A DNA stretch of 64,000 bases. Source: Eublepharis macularius (Eukaryota; Chordata; Lepidosauria; Squamata; Eublepharidae). The notes beneath the pieces were generated by a model. It saw only the letters and a program-made list of their open reading frames with translations. It did no database searches and was not told the origin of the DNA. Numbering within the stretch: the first letter of the stretch is position 1; the number at the start of each line of letters is the position of its first letter. The DNA is taken from positions 93,465,001-93,529,000 of the forward strand of contig NC_072800.1 of assembly GCF_028583425.1 (NCBI RefSeq), written 5' to 3'. A program made the position numbers and the translations under genes. Below, piece after piece: positions 20,666 to 31,942 of this stretch.

Positions 20666-21990
20666 TGATGTCAGATAAGCCCTGCATATCTGCCATGCCG
20701 TTAATTGTATCTGTACTGCTTGTCGTAAGGGGTCTCTGAGTAAGTGCAGAGTGAAGCTGTTTTCTACTGTGCTATGACTAATGATCTTACAGGAGAGGTG
20801 TTTTCGTTTTGAGTTCCTGCCAAGCTGCTGGGAATTCGACCTTGGAGAAATTGAGCTCCGTTTTCCCTCCTCCCTTCTTCCCTAGGCCTCTTCTCAGACC
20901 TTACCCACCAAAATTCCTCATGAACTGTTTCTCCGTCGGGAGGTGGGGACTTCATCCTACAACTATCTGTATTCTATCACCTTTGGGCATGCCAGCCAAT
21001 CCCACTGTCTGAGCTACTTGATACTGGTATTAATCCTGAATAAAACCTTTTAACTCTTTCGCACAAGTGATGCAGTGAAGTGTTTGGGGAATTACCTGGC
21101 AAGACCTGACAGTTGGCCTTGCTAAAGGTATTAGCCTAGTGATGCTAACACGCTTTGCGGGAGAAGAGAAACAGGTTCCGACAATTAGAACACGACCCAA
21201 CGGATGACGCTCATGCGTCTCCCTCCATCTGCAAAACCCCAATTGCAGGCGTGTGGTGCCTCAGTTTGCCTGAGGGCTGTGCAGGGAAGGGAAAGGGGTT
21301 TTAGCCCTGCAGCTACCTGCCAGTTTTGCTGCCCATCCCCAATATGCTATTAGCAATGTAGCAAAAAAGGAGCTTAAAAATGTTTTCCCCTTAAAATAAT
21401 TACTCAACACAGAGTGAAAGAAGCTCCAGTGCTTTATTTAAGCAGCTGCTGTTGTACCCAAATGCTGCAAACTTCATTGGCAGCGTACAATTCTGACGGC
21501 TGTTTATGTGCTGCTTAATACTTTGTCACAAGAAAGGCCCAGAAAGGGAAAAGCAGCAGCCCTACCCCTGCTTCTCTCTCTCGTGCTGCTATCGAGGCGA
21601 CTTTCTCTCTCCCCTTTCCATGAAATGGCTACTTTCTAATAGATTGTAAAATGGCTTCTACAACGCTAACACAAAACACAGAGGCAGGTTTCAAACGGCA
21701 AAACTGAGTGCGGCCTGAAGGGTAAACCCCTTTTTTCCCTTCTCTGCATGGCCCTGAGGGAAACTGAGGCTGCATGATCGAGTCCACCTGTGTCAGGTTT
21801 GCTAGTGCCGTTAGAAGAATGAAATTCTAGGGCAAGTTTTTCTAGATCAGTTGTGGAAGCGGTTGCGTGCTCTGTGTCTGGAGCAATCTCAGTTCTATTA
21901 TACAAAAGAGAGAGAGCTTGGAAACAGACAGGTTTGCAATTTCAAATTTATCAGACCTGAAAGTCACTTGAGTTCTAGAGTTCTCCTTAC
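20666..21990. other. Intron 2 sequence without recognised features
   Basis: No extra linker exon of the 'KPDLIS' type could be found on the minus strand here, although the phase-1 junction would allow one. No clear repeat family was seen apart from short homopolymer runs. Confidence 0.3.
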
Positions 21991-22117
21991 CCACGACAAT
22001 CAAAGACTCGTAGTTGTCCTTCACGACATCCCAGTACAGTTCCTTCTGCCACTTCTCCAGCATCTCCCACTCCGCCTTGGAGAAATAAACAATAACGTCC
22101 TCAAATGCCACCTGCAT
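21991..22117 (-). CDS. KRAB-A exon of the ZNF425/ZNF786-like gene
   Basis: 127 nt, the canonical size of a KRAB-A exon, between acceptor cgtttcag and donor GTAAGG, ending in phase 1. It encodes residues 9-50: 'MQVAFEDVIVYFSKAEWEML' followed by an 'EKWQKELYWDVVKDNYESL' helix. The layout matches KRAB-A, with FEDV, the EW of the first helix and the YE-L end. KRAB domains usually recruit the TRIM28/KAP1 silencing complex. The usual VMLENY segment is replaced by DVVKDNY, so the strength of recruitment is unknown. The 'EMLEKWQK' wording resembles human ZNF425. Confidence 0.9.
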
Positions 22118-23689
22118 CTGAAACGAGAAACATCCATTTTAAAAGCTGGAGGAATTCTTCCGCCCATCAACCAGACGTTACAAGCCACAGATTTTAAGTA
22201 AAGACATCCACAATGGAAAGGAGAAATTCAGTCCTCAACCCGGCTGCAAGTAACCTACGTGAGATTCCGCTTTTGGATTACAGTAACTGCTTAAAATCAA
22301 CGTTAGGAGCAATTAACATCCCCACTGCCAAACAGCATTACAGTTTGTAACTTTTGCACGAGCAACAGGGGATGGGGGTAAAATTTTCAAATTGGGGAAG
22401 AAATCAGGTTGTCATGAAAATGATTGCGTTAAGTTTTAATTAGCTGCATCTTCTCCAACAACGGGCATGTCTGTACTCCTCCCCGCACAAGAACTCTAGC
22501 ACATCAGGGAAAGTGCTTGCAGTTCTTTTAAAGGCACAAAATATATCTTCCTCCTATGGTTGTGCAAAGGGTAATTTTCAACCTGCAGTCTAAAGTGCGC
22601 CCCCCCCAAAAAACTTGACCACTTCATTGGCTGTTTATGTGAACTGGGCCTTATACATGATCTAAGGCAAGGATCCAAAAACCATGACAGTTGCAATTCT
22701 ATGAACTGCCGGACACAAAATCCGATCAGCAGCCTGTCTATCTCCGTATTATTGGCTGTGCCTGGCAGCACTTGTCCTGAGCTCCAAGCAGAGAAAAGAC
22801 CCTCCCAGAATCTACAACCTACCTGAAATGTGCCAAGGACTGATCCCGGGTCCTTCTACATGCCAAGCAAGGCATTTACCACTGGGCCAGCGCCTCTGCT
22901 CCAAATTCTCTAATACCAGCCCCCCTTCTCCAAAGCCACGTTGCAGGCTCCTTTTAAAACCTGAAGGGAGCTTCAAAATGGGGGTGGAGGTGGGGCGGGA
23001 CTGTGCAGTAAACAAACAAACAAACAAACCCATATATTCTTCTTTGGATCCAGGCTTACTCACAATGCAACTGTAAGCCGTTTTCAATGGGCTTAGACTG
23101 AAGTAACTCTGTTTAGGATTGCGCTGCCAGAGATGTAAAATTCCTGGAATTTTTGAAGCCACAAGGGGAAAAAAACCACTCACACCACAGGAAAATGGAG
23201 ACTTGAACAAAAACTGAAACATGGGCAATATTTATTTTCTTATCAGATCTTTGGGAACATAAAACGCCTATGCATAATGCAGGACACACAAAATGGTACT
23301 GCTTGGTATATTTATGCATTTGTTCTATTCAGTTTCAATTGCATTGGAGAAGAGGTGGCTAAATGCTCCTACCTGTACCCAAGCATCTTTTAATATATGG
23401 CAGGCCAGAAAACAGGAAAAAATTTAAAGCTTAAGAAACAGGGAATTTATATTACCTGCCTTTAGAAACACTCTCGATTCAGAAAACCTTATTGGGAAAC
23501 AACATAAAGCCTCCATCGCTTGCTTAGCAAAGGTGGCAGCAGGGCTTGTATACACACCATACGAAACAATCCCAATTAAAGGGCTTCCATTTGGCACTAA
23601 ATTGTTCTCTCTAAGATGAGATAAAAACGGTCAGACCATCATAGAAGGGCTAAAGGCATCAAGTCTCTGAATCTACTTTGCCTCTGTTC
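22118..23689. other. Intron 1 of the KRAB-ZNF gene, few recognisable parts
   Basis: A reversed type 3 SINE head is at about 22818-22895 ('ctacatgccaagcaaggcatttaccactgggcc'). A short (AAAC)n is at 23010-23028. 'gcttagactgaagtaactctgtttaggattgcgctgcc' at 23090-23130 recurs at 29640-29670 and may be the end of a MITE. Otherwise nothing was recognised. Confidence 0.35.
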
Positions 23690-23925
23690 TTAGAATCACG
23701 AATCCTAGGGTTGGAAGGGACATCCAGGGTCATCTAGTCCACCCCCCTGCACAATGCAGGAAATTCACTGAGCGCTGATGCAACCCTTCCTGCCCTCCCT
23801 CTCATGATCTGCCCAGGTTCACAGAATCAGCATTGCTGTCAGATGGCCATCTAGCCTCTACTTAAAAAACTCCAAAGAAGGAGAGCCCACCACCTCCTGA
23901 GGAAGTCTACAAAAGTTTATCACTA
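23690..23925 (-). mobile_element. CR1 LINE 3' end fragment
   Basis: 'agaatcacgaatcctagggttggaagggacatccagggtcatctagtcc' (23692-23740), then 'cacagaatcagcattgctgtcagatggcc' and 'gagagcccaccacctcctgagg'. It is internally shortened relative to 46262-46640. Confidence 0.75.
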
Positions 23926-24094
23926 TTGCACGCAGCTCTAAGAATGGCCCAAAACGTAAACACCTCTGCACCATGGCTATGCTCTAGAAAGTGATGGACT
24001 AAAGCAGCAACGCTTTATTTAATTGTCTTCTGCAATACGTACGCTAAGTTTCCTCAAGGTTTTGCCAGCATGCCACTTATCACAAGGACATTTA

Positions 24095-24330
24095 ACAATA
24101 TTTTTATTATTTATTTACATCAAAGTCCTCCTTTCCCATTGAGATTCAAGGTGGATTACGCTTTGCAAGTCAATGCAATTAAACATTTAAAAACACTGCA
24201 ATAGGGCTATGGATGAAATCTCAATACAAGCAGAATCAGGTACAGAGCTGAAGAAAACGTTGAAACGAAGCATAAGCAGTTTAACATATTAAACAACGTA
24301 GAACGACTCAGTAGTTACAAAACAGGGTAG
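24095..24330 (-). mobile_element. L2-like LINE 3' tail, reversed
   Basis: 'tttattatttatttacatcaaag', 'cctttcccattgagattcaaggtggattac' and an A-rich stretch follow the pattern of reversed L2-like tails. Similar pieces: 13365-13510, 48285-48420, 49535-49640, 54230-54440, 54815-54960 and 57920-58080. Confidence 0.45.
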
Positions 24331-24361
24331 TCCAGAGTCCTTGGCCCTTTACCAGCAAGAC

Positions 24362-24515
24362 CAGAGTTGCCAACCTCCAGGGGGAAACTCGTGATGTCCC
24401 AGAATTAGAACTGATCTCCAGACAGAAATACCTGCTGATGTCACTCCGCTGGCTGCATTCCCAAATCTCCAGGAATCTTCCCACCTGGAGTTGACAACCC
24501 TAGCCAGACCCCATT
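24362..24515. mobile_element. Short inverted-repeat MITE (gttgccaacctccag family)
   Basis: It starts 'gagttgccaacctccag' and ends 'cacctggagttgacaaccctag', so the ends are inverted copies. The internal 'aactgatctccag' and 'aaatctccaggaat' are shared with the copies at 55843-56062, 58662-58880 and 61148-61352. Half copies lie at 36186-36238. Confidence 0.6.
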
Positions 24516-26204
24516 TCTTAAGCGGAGTAGACAGGGCTAGGTCTCTGGCCAAATCACTCAAGCAACCGGTTGGGGTGGCACAATAAGGAGGGGGCTACTG
24601 ATACCCAAGCAGGGGCTCGGCTCACTGTCAGCCATCAGCTGCGCGGGAGAGAGAACTGCCTGGCAGCAGCAGGTGCCGAGGAAGAGACGGGGCACCTTGC
24701 TTGGGGCCACCCGTGGGAGTGCAGGGGCCAAACATTTCAGGACCGCAGTTCGTAGGGTTGGAAGGGATCTCCGGGTCATCTAGTCTAACCCATGCAGGAA
24801 ATTCACAAATACCTCCGCCCGTTGGCCTCAGCTGAGCCTTGGCACTGCCCAGCTGTGGCAAATCGCCCACACCAGCCCCAACGGCAAGCACCCCCCCCCC
24901 CTTCAGGGATGTGGCTACAAAGCCAGACAAGGGGCTGAGCCGTGAGCAGGAAGGGCCTCTCTATGACCCACTCAAGCCACAGGAACTAATCTGGAGGCAC
25001 GACCCTGGCTGGCCTTGCTCTGATTTCGGTGATCTGCAGGTCCTTCCAGTTTCACAGCGGACACAGCCAGTTTGTGCGCGGGAGTTTGTTTTCGTTATTA
25101 ATTCCAAAAGGGAATATTTCATTACCGGATTGTTTCCTATGGTTTTGCTTTGTTATTGTTTCTTTCATTATTGTTGTTTCCCTTTCCTAGTTCTAGTATT
25201 ATTTCGCACTGGTCTCAGTGGAAGATTCCCATGCCTTTCTTTGGGGCTGTACCTTCATTTTTTAAAATCCAAACTAGACAAAACTGAGGAGGACTGGCGT
25301 ATTCCACTAGGGAGGGCACCCACCCTGACAAATTTCAGACAAACCAAAATACCATCACCCCTTTGGAGGCAATGAAAAGTCCCCAGGGTCAGGGGGTTTT
25401 CCAGGAAACCCAATTCTGGGATACCCCCCGGGCCTGAGGCTTATCTGGGAGGGCGAAGAAACTACTCAAGGCTGTAAGCTGGCGAAGCAGACACATTTTA
25501 TGCAGAAAGCTCATTCAATGTAGCCAGTCAAAGCAGGCTTACGTCAACAGGGATAACAAGGTCTTTCACTTTTCTAAAGACTAGCTAGGCAAACCACCCT
25601 GTAACAAAAAGTCTGCCAAGAAAAGTCCCTGGTCTCCCATTGTTGGGAGTCATTAAGTTGTCAATTGTGCCCTTCCTCTACCTGTTATCAATACTTTTAT
25701 CTCAAAGATGTGTCGAGCTGGCACCCTCCGTCCTGCATATCACCAAAAGAGATAAGGAGAGACAAAGGGGAGAGCCTCTCCTATTGTCCAGGGAAGGTCA
25801 CTTAAGGTTCCGACATTTAAACCTATAGCAGGGTCGGTAGAGCCAATCTAGCCTCACCCATAAGCCTTTACAAGAAAAAAAGCAAAATAAATAGTTTTGC
25901 TAACCTAATATTTCTAACACCCACCCATGTTTAAACTTGAAGTCACTGGGAGAATGGAGAGGGAAGGTTCCAAAGAATAACACAGGCAGCCGCTGAGCTT
26001 GAAAACCAGGGTGCACAAGGAGTAGGCAGACTGGCAATATGTGGTCATTCAGTGGTACAATGAAGCTAAGGCAAAACAGGCAGGCGGCGGTAGGAGAACC
26101 TTGAGCTAGATGTGAACGAGGGATAAGATTTGGAGAGCAGCAGGCAAGCAAGGGAGCGCGGACTGATAAGGAAAGTTTGGCACAGCAAGGTTGGCAATGG
26201 GAAG
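24516..26204. other. Intron 1 sequence, nothing firm recognised
   Basis: 'agggttggaagggatctccgggtcatctagtctaaccc' at 24755-24790 is a CR1 scrap (minus). The rest, including an open frame at 24839-25375, shows no domain, splice pattern or known repeat. Confidence 0.35.
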
Positions 26205-26369
26205 AGAACCATAGCTCTCTTTGTCAGATCCATGTGACGCATGCAGGACTCTGACAAAGAGAGCTGTGGTTCTCGAAAGCTTATACTACAATAAAGTTTG
26301 TTAAGTCTTAAAGGTGCTACTGGACTCTTTACTATTTTGCAGCAACATAGTGAACTCCTCTGGATCTAT
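26205..26369. mobile_element. Short PLE foldback
   Basis: A small minus part ('agagaaccatagctctctttgtcagat') joins a full plus arm ending 'gaactcctctggatct'. No clear target duplication was found. Confidence 0.65.
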
Positions 26370-27814
26370 CACAGGCGTGTGTAATCCTAGTGGCTACAGC
26401 CTGCTGTCAGTCAAGAAAGCCCAGAGCCCGTCTCCTCCCTTCCGCTGAGAAACACTTGAGTTCCTCTCTACGCCCTTATTAGGGAAAGGCTGGCTGGTTG
26501 TAAAAATGAAACCAAGAGAGGAAGAGAGGGAAATAATGAAAGAAACCACAACAAAATGAAAGAAAAGAAGATCATGGGTTCCCCCCCCACCCCATTTTCA
26601 CGTAAGTTCCAAAAAAACCCACCATTTTTATAGTTACTGTAATTAATAATGAAATAAATACTGAAGTCTACATATGCAAGCATGGAGAAAGTATTTTGAG
26701 CATGCCTGCTTTATTTGTGCCCGTCTGCCCCAGACTGCAAGATTTGCTGTTGCAAACTTTATACAATTATTGCAGAAGTGACTGGAACCCCAAAGTGCAT
26801 TATTTCCTATATTTTCGTCAGCACCCCTGCTCCTATCTATGTCTTTAACAGCAGCCTAACAGGTGGGAATTAAGCAAGCTTTCCTTGCTCCCCTTGAAGG
26901 CAATTTGGTGCAGTGGGTACAAATTCACATCCAACGATGAAACCTTCATCTCCTTGGACCAGTCACTGTCTCTCAGTAGACCCACCTCGCAGGATGGTTG
27001 TGAAGAGGAAAGAATCACTTATCTCACCTCAAGCTCCTTGGATTAAGGCCAGGATAAAAAAATGTAATGATTACAATTAACAAATTAATAAACCTCTATC
27101 TGTGAGAAGAGAGAGTTCAGTGGTAGAAAGTCTGGAGGCCCCACGTTCAATCCTTGGTGCACACACACCAGCATTATCTCCTGCTAAAATGTGATGAGAA
27201 AGACACAAAGACACGATCCTGGCCTTGAGACACCAAAGGAGGAGGCGGGCGTCTGACTCAGCATCCGGCAGCTACTAGGATATTATTTGAAAGGCAAACA
27301 AGCACTTTTCTTTAAAATGGTGGGTTTACTCTGGACTTTTAAAAAAGTGTATTACTTTTTAAAATTATACTGTACAGCATTTTCTGTAAGCATAACCATC
27401 AGTAACCATAACACTAGAAGCCCTGAGCATTTTCAGTTACACTGCCAGAGGCTGTCTAAAAACCACATTTGCCGCTCAAGTTACTTCCTTTTTTTTGAAC
27501 AAGGACCGCCCATTTCAGCAACTGCATTCATCTCCAAGCACCCAAGCAAGCAGCCATCTCCCAGCAAAACCCAACTGCAAACTTTCCCCGACTTCCTCCC
27601 TGCTTCCCTCTGCTCCCCAGATCCCCATGTGGCCAAGAGTACTACAGACTCACTCCTAGTCCACAGCGTGAGGCAGAAAAAGGTTCTAAATATTCTAAAG
27701 GGGACTGTAATACTTCACACTGCAGCGGGAGGAATGCTATTTTTTCCATACTGCCTCTCTTCCTGGAGACAGAAAAAAATCCCTGCAAGAAGAAAGCCAG
27801 TTCTTGGGCAAAGT
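26370..27814. other. Intron 1 sequence with decayed SINE pieces
   Basis: About 26893-27068 looks like a decayed type 2 SINE ('caatttggtgcagtgggtac', 'acctcgcaggatggttgtgaagagg'). About 27115-27170 is a possible type 3 SINE head. No other feature was supported. Confidence 0.35.
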
Positions 27815-28066
27815 AGTAAAGAAGAGTCCAGTAGCACCTTTAAGACTAACCAACTTTATTGTAACAAGTTTTCAAGAACCACAGCTCTCTTCATCAGATG
27901 CATTTGACGACGAGAGCTGTGGTTCTCGAAAGCTTATGTTATCCGCCCTGAGCCTGCTTGCGGGGAGGGCGGAATATAAATATGATTAAATAAATAAATA
28001 AAATAAAGGTGCTACTGGACTCTCTACTATTTTGCGACTACAGACTAACACGGCTAACTCCTTTAG
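27815..28066. mobile_element. PLE foldback carrying an L2 3' tail
   Basis: The minus arm (27820-27900) and one plus hammerhead-like unit (ending cttatgtt, about 27947) are followed abruptly by a complete L2-like terminus, 'ccgccctgagcctgcttgcggggagggcgg' then (AAAT)n, at 27948-28010. The PLE plus arm then resumes with 'aaaggtgctactggac' to 28065. About 21 bp of the expected PLE sequence is absent at the join. 'gttcttgggcaa' before and 'gtccttgggcaa' after may be the target duplication. Confidence 0.7.
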
Positions 28067-28107
28067 TCCTTGGGCAATAATCTAGCGGCCTCCATGCTGT
28101 GCTGGGG

Positions 28108-28245
28108 GGCCAGTGTTGTGTGTAGTGGTTAGAGAGCTGGACTAGGATCCGGGAGACCCAGGTTCGAATCCCCGCTCTTCCATGGAAGCTCACACACACT
28201 TGCAGCCTAACCCACCTCGCAGGGTTGTTTGAGGGGCTTACATGG
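28108..28245 (+). repeat. Type 2 tRNA-derived SINE beside a CpG island
   Basis: 'gtgttgtgtgtagtggttagagagc', B box 'ggttcgaatcccc', 'ccatggaagctcacac' and 'acctcgcagggttgtttgagggg'. It is the best preserved type 2 head in the window and abuts the CpG island of the KRAB-ZNF gene. Confidence 0.7.
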
Positions 28246-28249
28246 AGGC

Positions 28250-28770
28250 GAGGAGGGCGAGGCAAGGGGCTTTGGGGAGAAAGCCGGGGGATACGTGAAG
28301 CAAAATAAAAGCGCGCTGTTTGTCGACTGGCAGCCCCTCCTGCAAAGCGGCCCGTTTATTCCGGCGGAAAGGGCGTCTGGGCGCAGCGCGCCAGATCGGG
28401 GGCAGGAGCCGCGAGCAGCAGCGCTGCCTGCCGCCCCTCCGGCCTCCCTCGCCGGGGGCAAGCCCGAAAGCCCCGCGCGGAGCAGGCGGACCCCCGCCCG
28501 CCGCTGCCCCGGAGCGGCCGCCCGCCCGCCCGCCCAGCAAGGCAGCCCCTCGCCTACCTCGGGCGCGCCGGCCCCGGCCATGGCGCTTCCAGGCCGGACT
28601 TCGCTCCGCCTCGTCCGGCTTCCCCTCCGCCGAGCCCGCCGGGGTGGGGCTTGCGCGGCGCTGCGGGGCGTGGGGACCTTCGCGCCGCCCGGAGAGCCCG
28701 GAAGGGGGGAGGGCGCCTGTGGCAGGCAGAGGGTGCCGCGGGATTACGTGGCGCTTACTCCGAAGTAAAG
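28250..28770 (-). promoter_or_regulatory. CpG island and promoter of the KRAB-ZNF gene
   Basis: About 500 bp of very GC-rich, CpG-rich sequence, including a (CCCG)n run near 28515-28530, surrounds the first coding exon. There is no TATA box. This is typical of a vertebrate zinc-finger gene promoter. The long open frames on both strands here are a by-product of base composition. Confidence 0.75.
28558..28581 (-). CDS. First coding exon of the KRAB-ZNF gene
   Basis: Eight codons, MAGAGAPE, then a GTAGGCG donor in phase 0. The ATG sits in the CpG island with 'gcgcc' before it, an acceptable Kozak context. Short MAE/MAG-type first exons spliced in phase 0 to the KRAB-A exon are the norm in the human ZNF425/ZNF786 group. 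The total of 24+127+1754 nt gives an exact frame, which supports this choice. Confidence 0.75.
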
Positions 28771-28813
28771 GTGCCCCGGACTTACCACGCAATCCTAAAC
28801 GGAGTTTCTCCAG

Positions 28814-29110
28814 TAGAAAAGTAACGAGTCCAGTAGCGCCTTTAAGACTAAGCAACTTTATTGTAAAATAGTATAGAGTCACAGAATCCCAGAGTTGGAA
28901 GTGGCCATAGAGACCATCTAGTCAACCCCTAAAGCAGCCCTGACCAATATTAATCCAGCCTCTTCTTGAAAACTGCCAGTGAGGGGGAGCTCACCACCTC
29001 CCTCGGCAGCTGATTCCACCTTTGAACTACGCTGACCGGGAAAAAGTTTTTCCTAATACCCAGCAAGTACCTTTCTGCATGTAATTTAAGCCCATGCTTC
29101 GAGTTCTATC
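28814..29110 (-). mobile_element. PLE scrap followed by an older CR1 3' region
   Basis: 28814-28868 is a single minus arm of the PLE. 28870-29108 is a CR1 copy of a different subfamily in minus orientation: 'cagaatcccagagttggaagtggcc', 'cttcttgaaaactgccagtgagggggagctc', 'ggcagctgattccacc'. It pairs in content with the plus copy at 37910-38530. Confidence 0.65.
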
Positions 29111-29408
29111 CTCTGCACAAGCTTTCGAGAACCACAGTTTTCTTTGTCAGATGGTTCTCGACCAGTCTTAAAGGTGCTACTGGACTCTACACATTTGCTA
29201 CTACGGCTAACTCCTCTGGATCTACAACTTTATTGTAGCATAAGCTTTCAAGAACCACAGCTCTGTCAGATGCATCATCAGCTTTCTGACAAAGAGAGCT
29301 GTGGTTCTCAAAAGCTTATGCTACAATAAAGTTGGTTAGTCTTAAAGGTGCTACTAGACTCTACTATTTTGCAACTACAGACTAACTCAGCTAACCCCTC
29401 TGGATCCA
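29108..29408. mobile_element. Cluster of two PLE foldback pieces
   Basis: 29108-29222 has a truncated minus unit joined to a plus arm ending 'ctcctctggatct'. 29222-29408 has a further minus unit and a plus unit with a complete plus terminus. They lie back to back with a third foldback at 29405-29607, which suggests repeated insertion into the same family. Confidence 0.65.
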
Positions 29409-29607
29409 GTAGAAAAGAGCAAGAGTCCTGTAGCACCTGTAAGACTGACAAAATTTGTGCTGGGGTAGCAGCTTTTGTGAGTCACAGCTCACTTCTTCAG
29501 GTATCTAAAGCTCCTACCCTACCACAGATTGTTAGTCTTATAGGTGCTACTGGACTCTTGCTCCTTTCTGCTGCTACGGGCAGACAAACAGGCTACCCAT
29601 CTTGATC
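29405..29607. mobile_element. Diverged PLE foldback (subfamily C)
   Basis: Left arm 'gagcaagagtcctgtagcacctgtaagac' and right arm 'gtcttataggtgctactggactcttgctc' are inverted. On the minus strand the unit reads 'ctgaagaagtgagctgtgactcac', keeping a GTGAG/CTCAC stem where the common family has GAGAG/TTCTC. The terminus 'gggcagacaaacaggctaccc' also differs from the common family. Confidence 0.65.
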
Positions 29608-29879
29608 TATCTCCATGAGAGTTACTCCAGTGGACTCAGACTGGAGTAACTCTGCTTAGGATTGCATTCTTAGAGCAGGACCCCCTAAGGTGCTTTGGAA
29701 ATAGGGCCGGTATGTGGGAGGAGCACTGGAGGCAAAGCATAAGAGAAATCCCCCCTTAAGATTCTGGCCACGCTTGACGTCCGTGTGGGGTGCCATGTGG
29801 CCAGCTCAGAAAGGGCATGTCTGTGCCTGGCCCATCTTCTTGCAGAGCAGTCACAGGAGGCCAGCATGCGACCCAATGT

Positions 29880-30085
29880 GCCAGCGCATTAATTCACAAC
29901 CTGTTAAAAGCCTGATGTTGTCAGAAGCTAAGCAGGGTCGGCCTTGGATAGTAATTAGATGGGAGATCTCCAACAAAGACCAGGATTGCAGAGGCAGGCA
30001 ATGGCAAACCACCTCTGGTAGTCTCTTGCCATGAAAGCCCCACCAGGGGTCGCCATATGTCAACTGTGACTGGAGGGCAGGAGTT
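29880..30085 (+). repeat. 5S rRNA-derived SINE with Bov-B tail
   Basis: 'gtcagaagctaagcagggtcggccttggatagt' and 'gatgggagatctccaac' (5S-like), then 'gcaggcaatggcaaaccacctct' and the 'gggtcgccatatgtcaactgtgac' tail. It is more diverged than the copy at 20445. Confidence 0.75.
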
Positions 30086-31189
30086 CATTTACCTGATCTT
30101 GACCATTCTGAACAGAAAGGCGTTAACTTTTTTTTCACAAGGAGAGCGTTCAGATGAGATCATCTTGTTGTCTTGAGTCTTTAAGAGGATTTCCTATTTG
30201 GTGCAAAGCAGTGGATAGTGGGTTTGGGGCCAGTTTTAATTGGTTGGACAGATTATAAGAGTGTGCTGTTGGACCCGATTTCCGCTCTTTTGTAAACTGC
30301 CCTCAGTGCAGTATGAGTGAGGCACAGTTTTCAAAATGAATACAATGACTAAGTAAGATAGATTGAGGTCCACCACCGCTACTCTTGGTTGCCTCCCAAG
30401 ATAACTACTTGGGAAAACACCCAAACTTGCTTCTTGGCCAACCCTTTATCAGTTGTTAGTCTGAAATCGGTCTCGGCTGTCTTGCAACAGAGTTTTCCAG
30501 CAACTTTAAGCCACCGAAACAAGAAATGAATAGTATTCTGTTTTAATTAAGATTTCATTGTTTGGTGTTTTTAATTAAATCCGGGGAAGTGCCTCTTAAA
30601 TACCTCTGAAGTTGTAATGTTTTACTCCTGTTCTGTTTTATTTTAGGCCTATCTTATATTTTTGCATTCATAATGTTATGCGTAAATAAACATATGCATT
30701 AATTGTCCATTTCATTTGGACTAAAACATTAGAACGGAAGTGTCCTTCATGGAAAATCCTGTTCCTTTGCCGTCCCCATAGTCACACACATTGCTCAACA
30801 CAACTTTGATTGTCTATTGTACCTCCTCAATAAACTATAACCAGACAGAAAATGTCACAGTTGAAAATAATGGTTCCAGCTTGGCTGTATGATGTCAAAA
30901 ATAACTGGTGATACATCAGCAGTGTCAGTTTAAACTAACTATACAGGATACGCGAGTGAAAACATATTGATGGAGACAGGCGATCATTCAGCCACATTGT
31001 AACCAACCACATGCTCAACCAATTGCCTGGCCTGATTTAAGCAGCTGATACCACTGATGCCAAAGGACTGCCCTGTGAGATTTTGCACTTCACCCGTTTC
31101 CCCCCACAAGCTCAGTGTTCCACGAGGGAGCGTCTGTGGCCCCTGAACATCCCATCAAAGCTAACCGTTCAGCTTCATTAGATCTGGTG
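30086..31189. other. Intergenic, nothing recognised
   Basis: A weak L2-like tail lies at about 30285-30360 ('tgtaaactgccctcagtgcagtatg'). The remainder is moderately AT-rich, with no exon or repeat landmark on either strand. Confidence 0.3.
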
Positions 31190-31410
31190 TAGTGTGGTGG
31201 TTTGAGTGTCGGACTAGGATCTGGATCAGGTTCGAATTCCCACTCTGCTGCGGAAGCTTGCTGAATAACCCTGGGCCAGTCCCAATGCAGTCTAACCTAC
31301 CTCACAGGGTTGTTGTAAGGATAAAGTGAAGCAGATGGGAATGATGTCAGCCACTTTGGGTCTCCATGGGGAAGAAAGGCAGGGTATAAGTGAGGCAAAA
31401 TAAAACCAGT
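31190..31410 (+). repeat. Type 2 tRNA-derived SINE
   Basis: 'gtggtttgagtgtcggactaggatc', B box 'ggttcgaattccc', 'aacctacctcacagggttgttgtaagg', and the L2-like tail 'gccactttgggtctccatggggaag...gcagggtataagtg'. Confidence 0.65.
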
Positions 31411-31459
31411 GTGAATTTTCTTGTTGCAGATCCTTATGCAAAGGAAGGGAAAGGCAGTG

Positions 31460-31501
31460 TATGAATGAATGAATGAATGAATGAATGAATGAATGAATGA
31501 G
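31460..31501 (+). repeat. (TGAA)n microsatellite
   Basis: About ten perfect tandem copies of a 4-bp unit, directly after the SINE tail region. Confidence 0.95.
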
Positions 31502-31942
31502 TTCCAATGCAGAGCAAAAATGCAGTAAGATTTTCCTCGCCAATGACAATAATGCTTGCAACCATCAGCTTAGTGATGTGGGGTTCTTCTTGGGGATTTA
31601 CCACTTGCTGAGGGTTGTTTGTACTCACTTAGGGGCAAGGCGGCAGAAGAAGAAAAACAGAGGAGGAAAACAGAGGAACGTATCACGTTTCAGAACAGAA
31701 AGATCAGCCGAAGTACTTTTCACTGCACCAATTTGCTGCTTTCGAGGTGACGTGAACTGGCCCTGCAAATATTATCATACTGCTACGGATCCCACAAAAT
31801 CAAAGGCAACTTTCCAGCTCTGGATTCTGAGAAGCAAACCGTTCATGCATGAGTTCTTTGGGGGCACTTGAGGAAGAGACGAGGGAATGCCACCTCTTCC
31901 TCACCTGGCCATGGCTGCATTCAGATGTCATAAACAAGACTG

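Noticed and set aside
24839-25375. 178-codon plus-strand frame
   Set aside because: No domain, no splice context, random-looking composition in an intron.
28108-28190. Possible tRNA gene (A and B boxes)
   Set aside because: No full cloverleaf can be drawn and the sequence continues into a SINE body.
28229-28882. Long open frames on both strands of the CpG island
   Set aside because: They arise from GC-rich composition, overlap each other on opposite strands and contain no domain; only the short MAGAGAPE exon has splice support.
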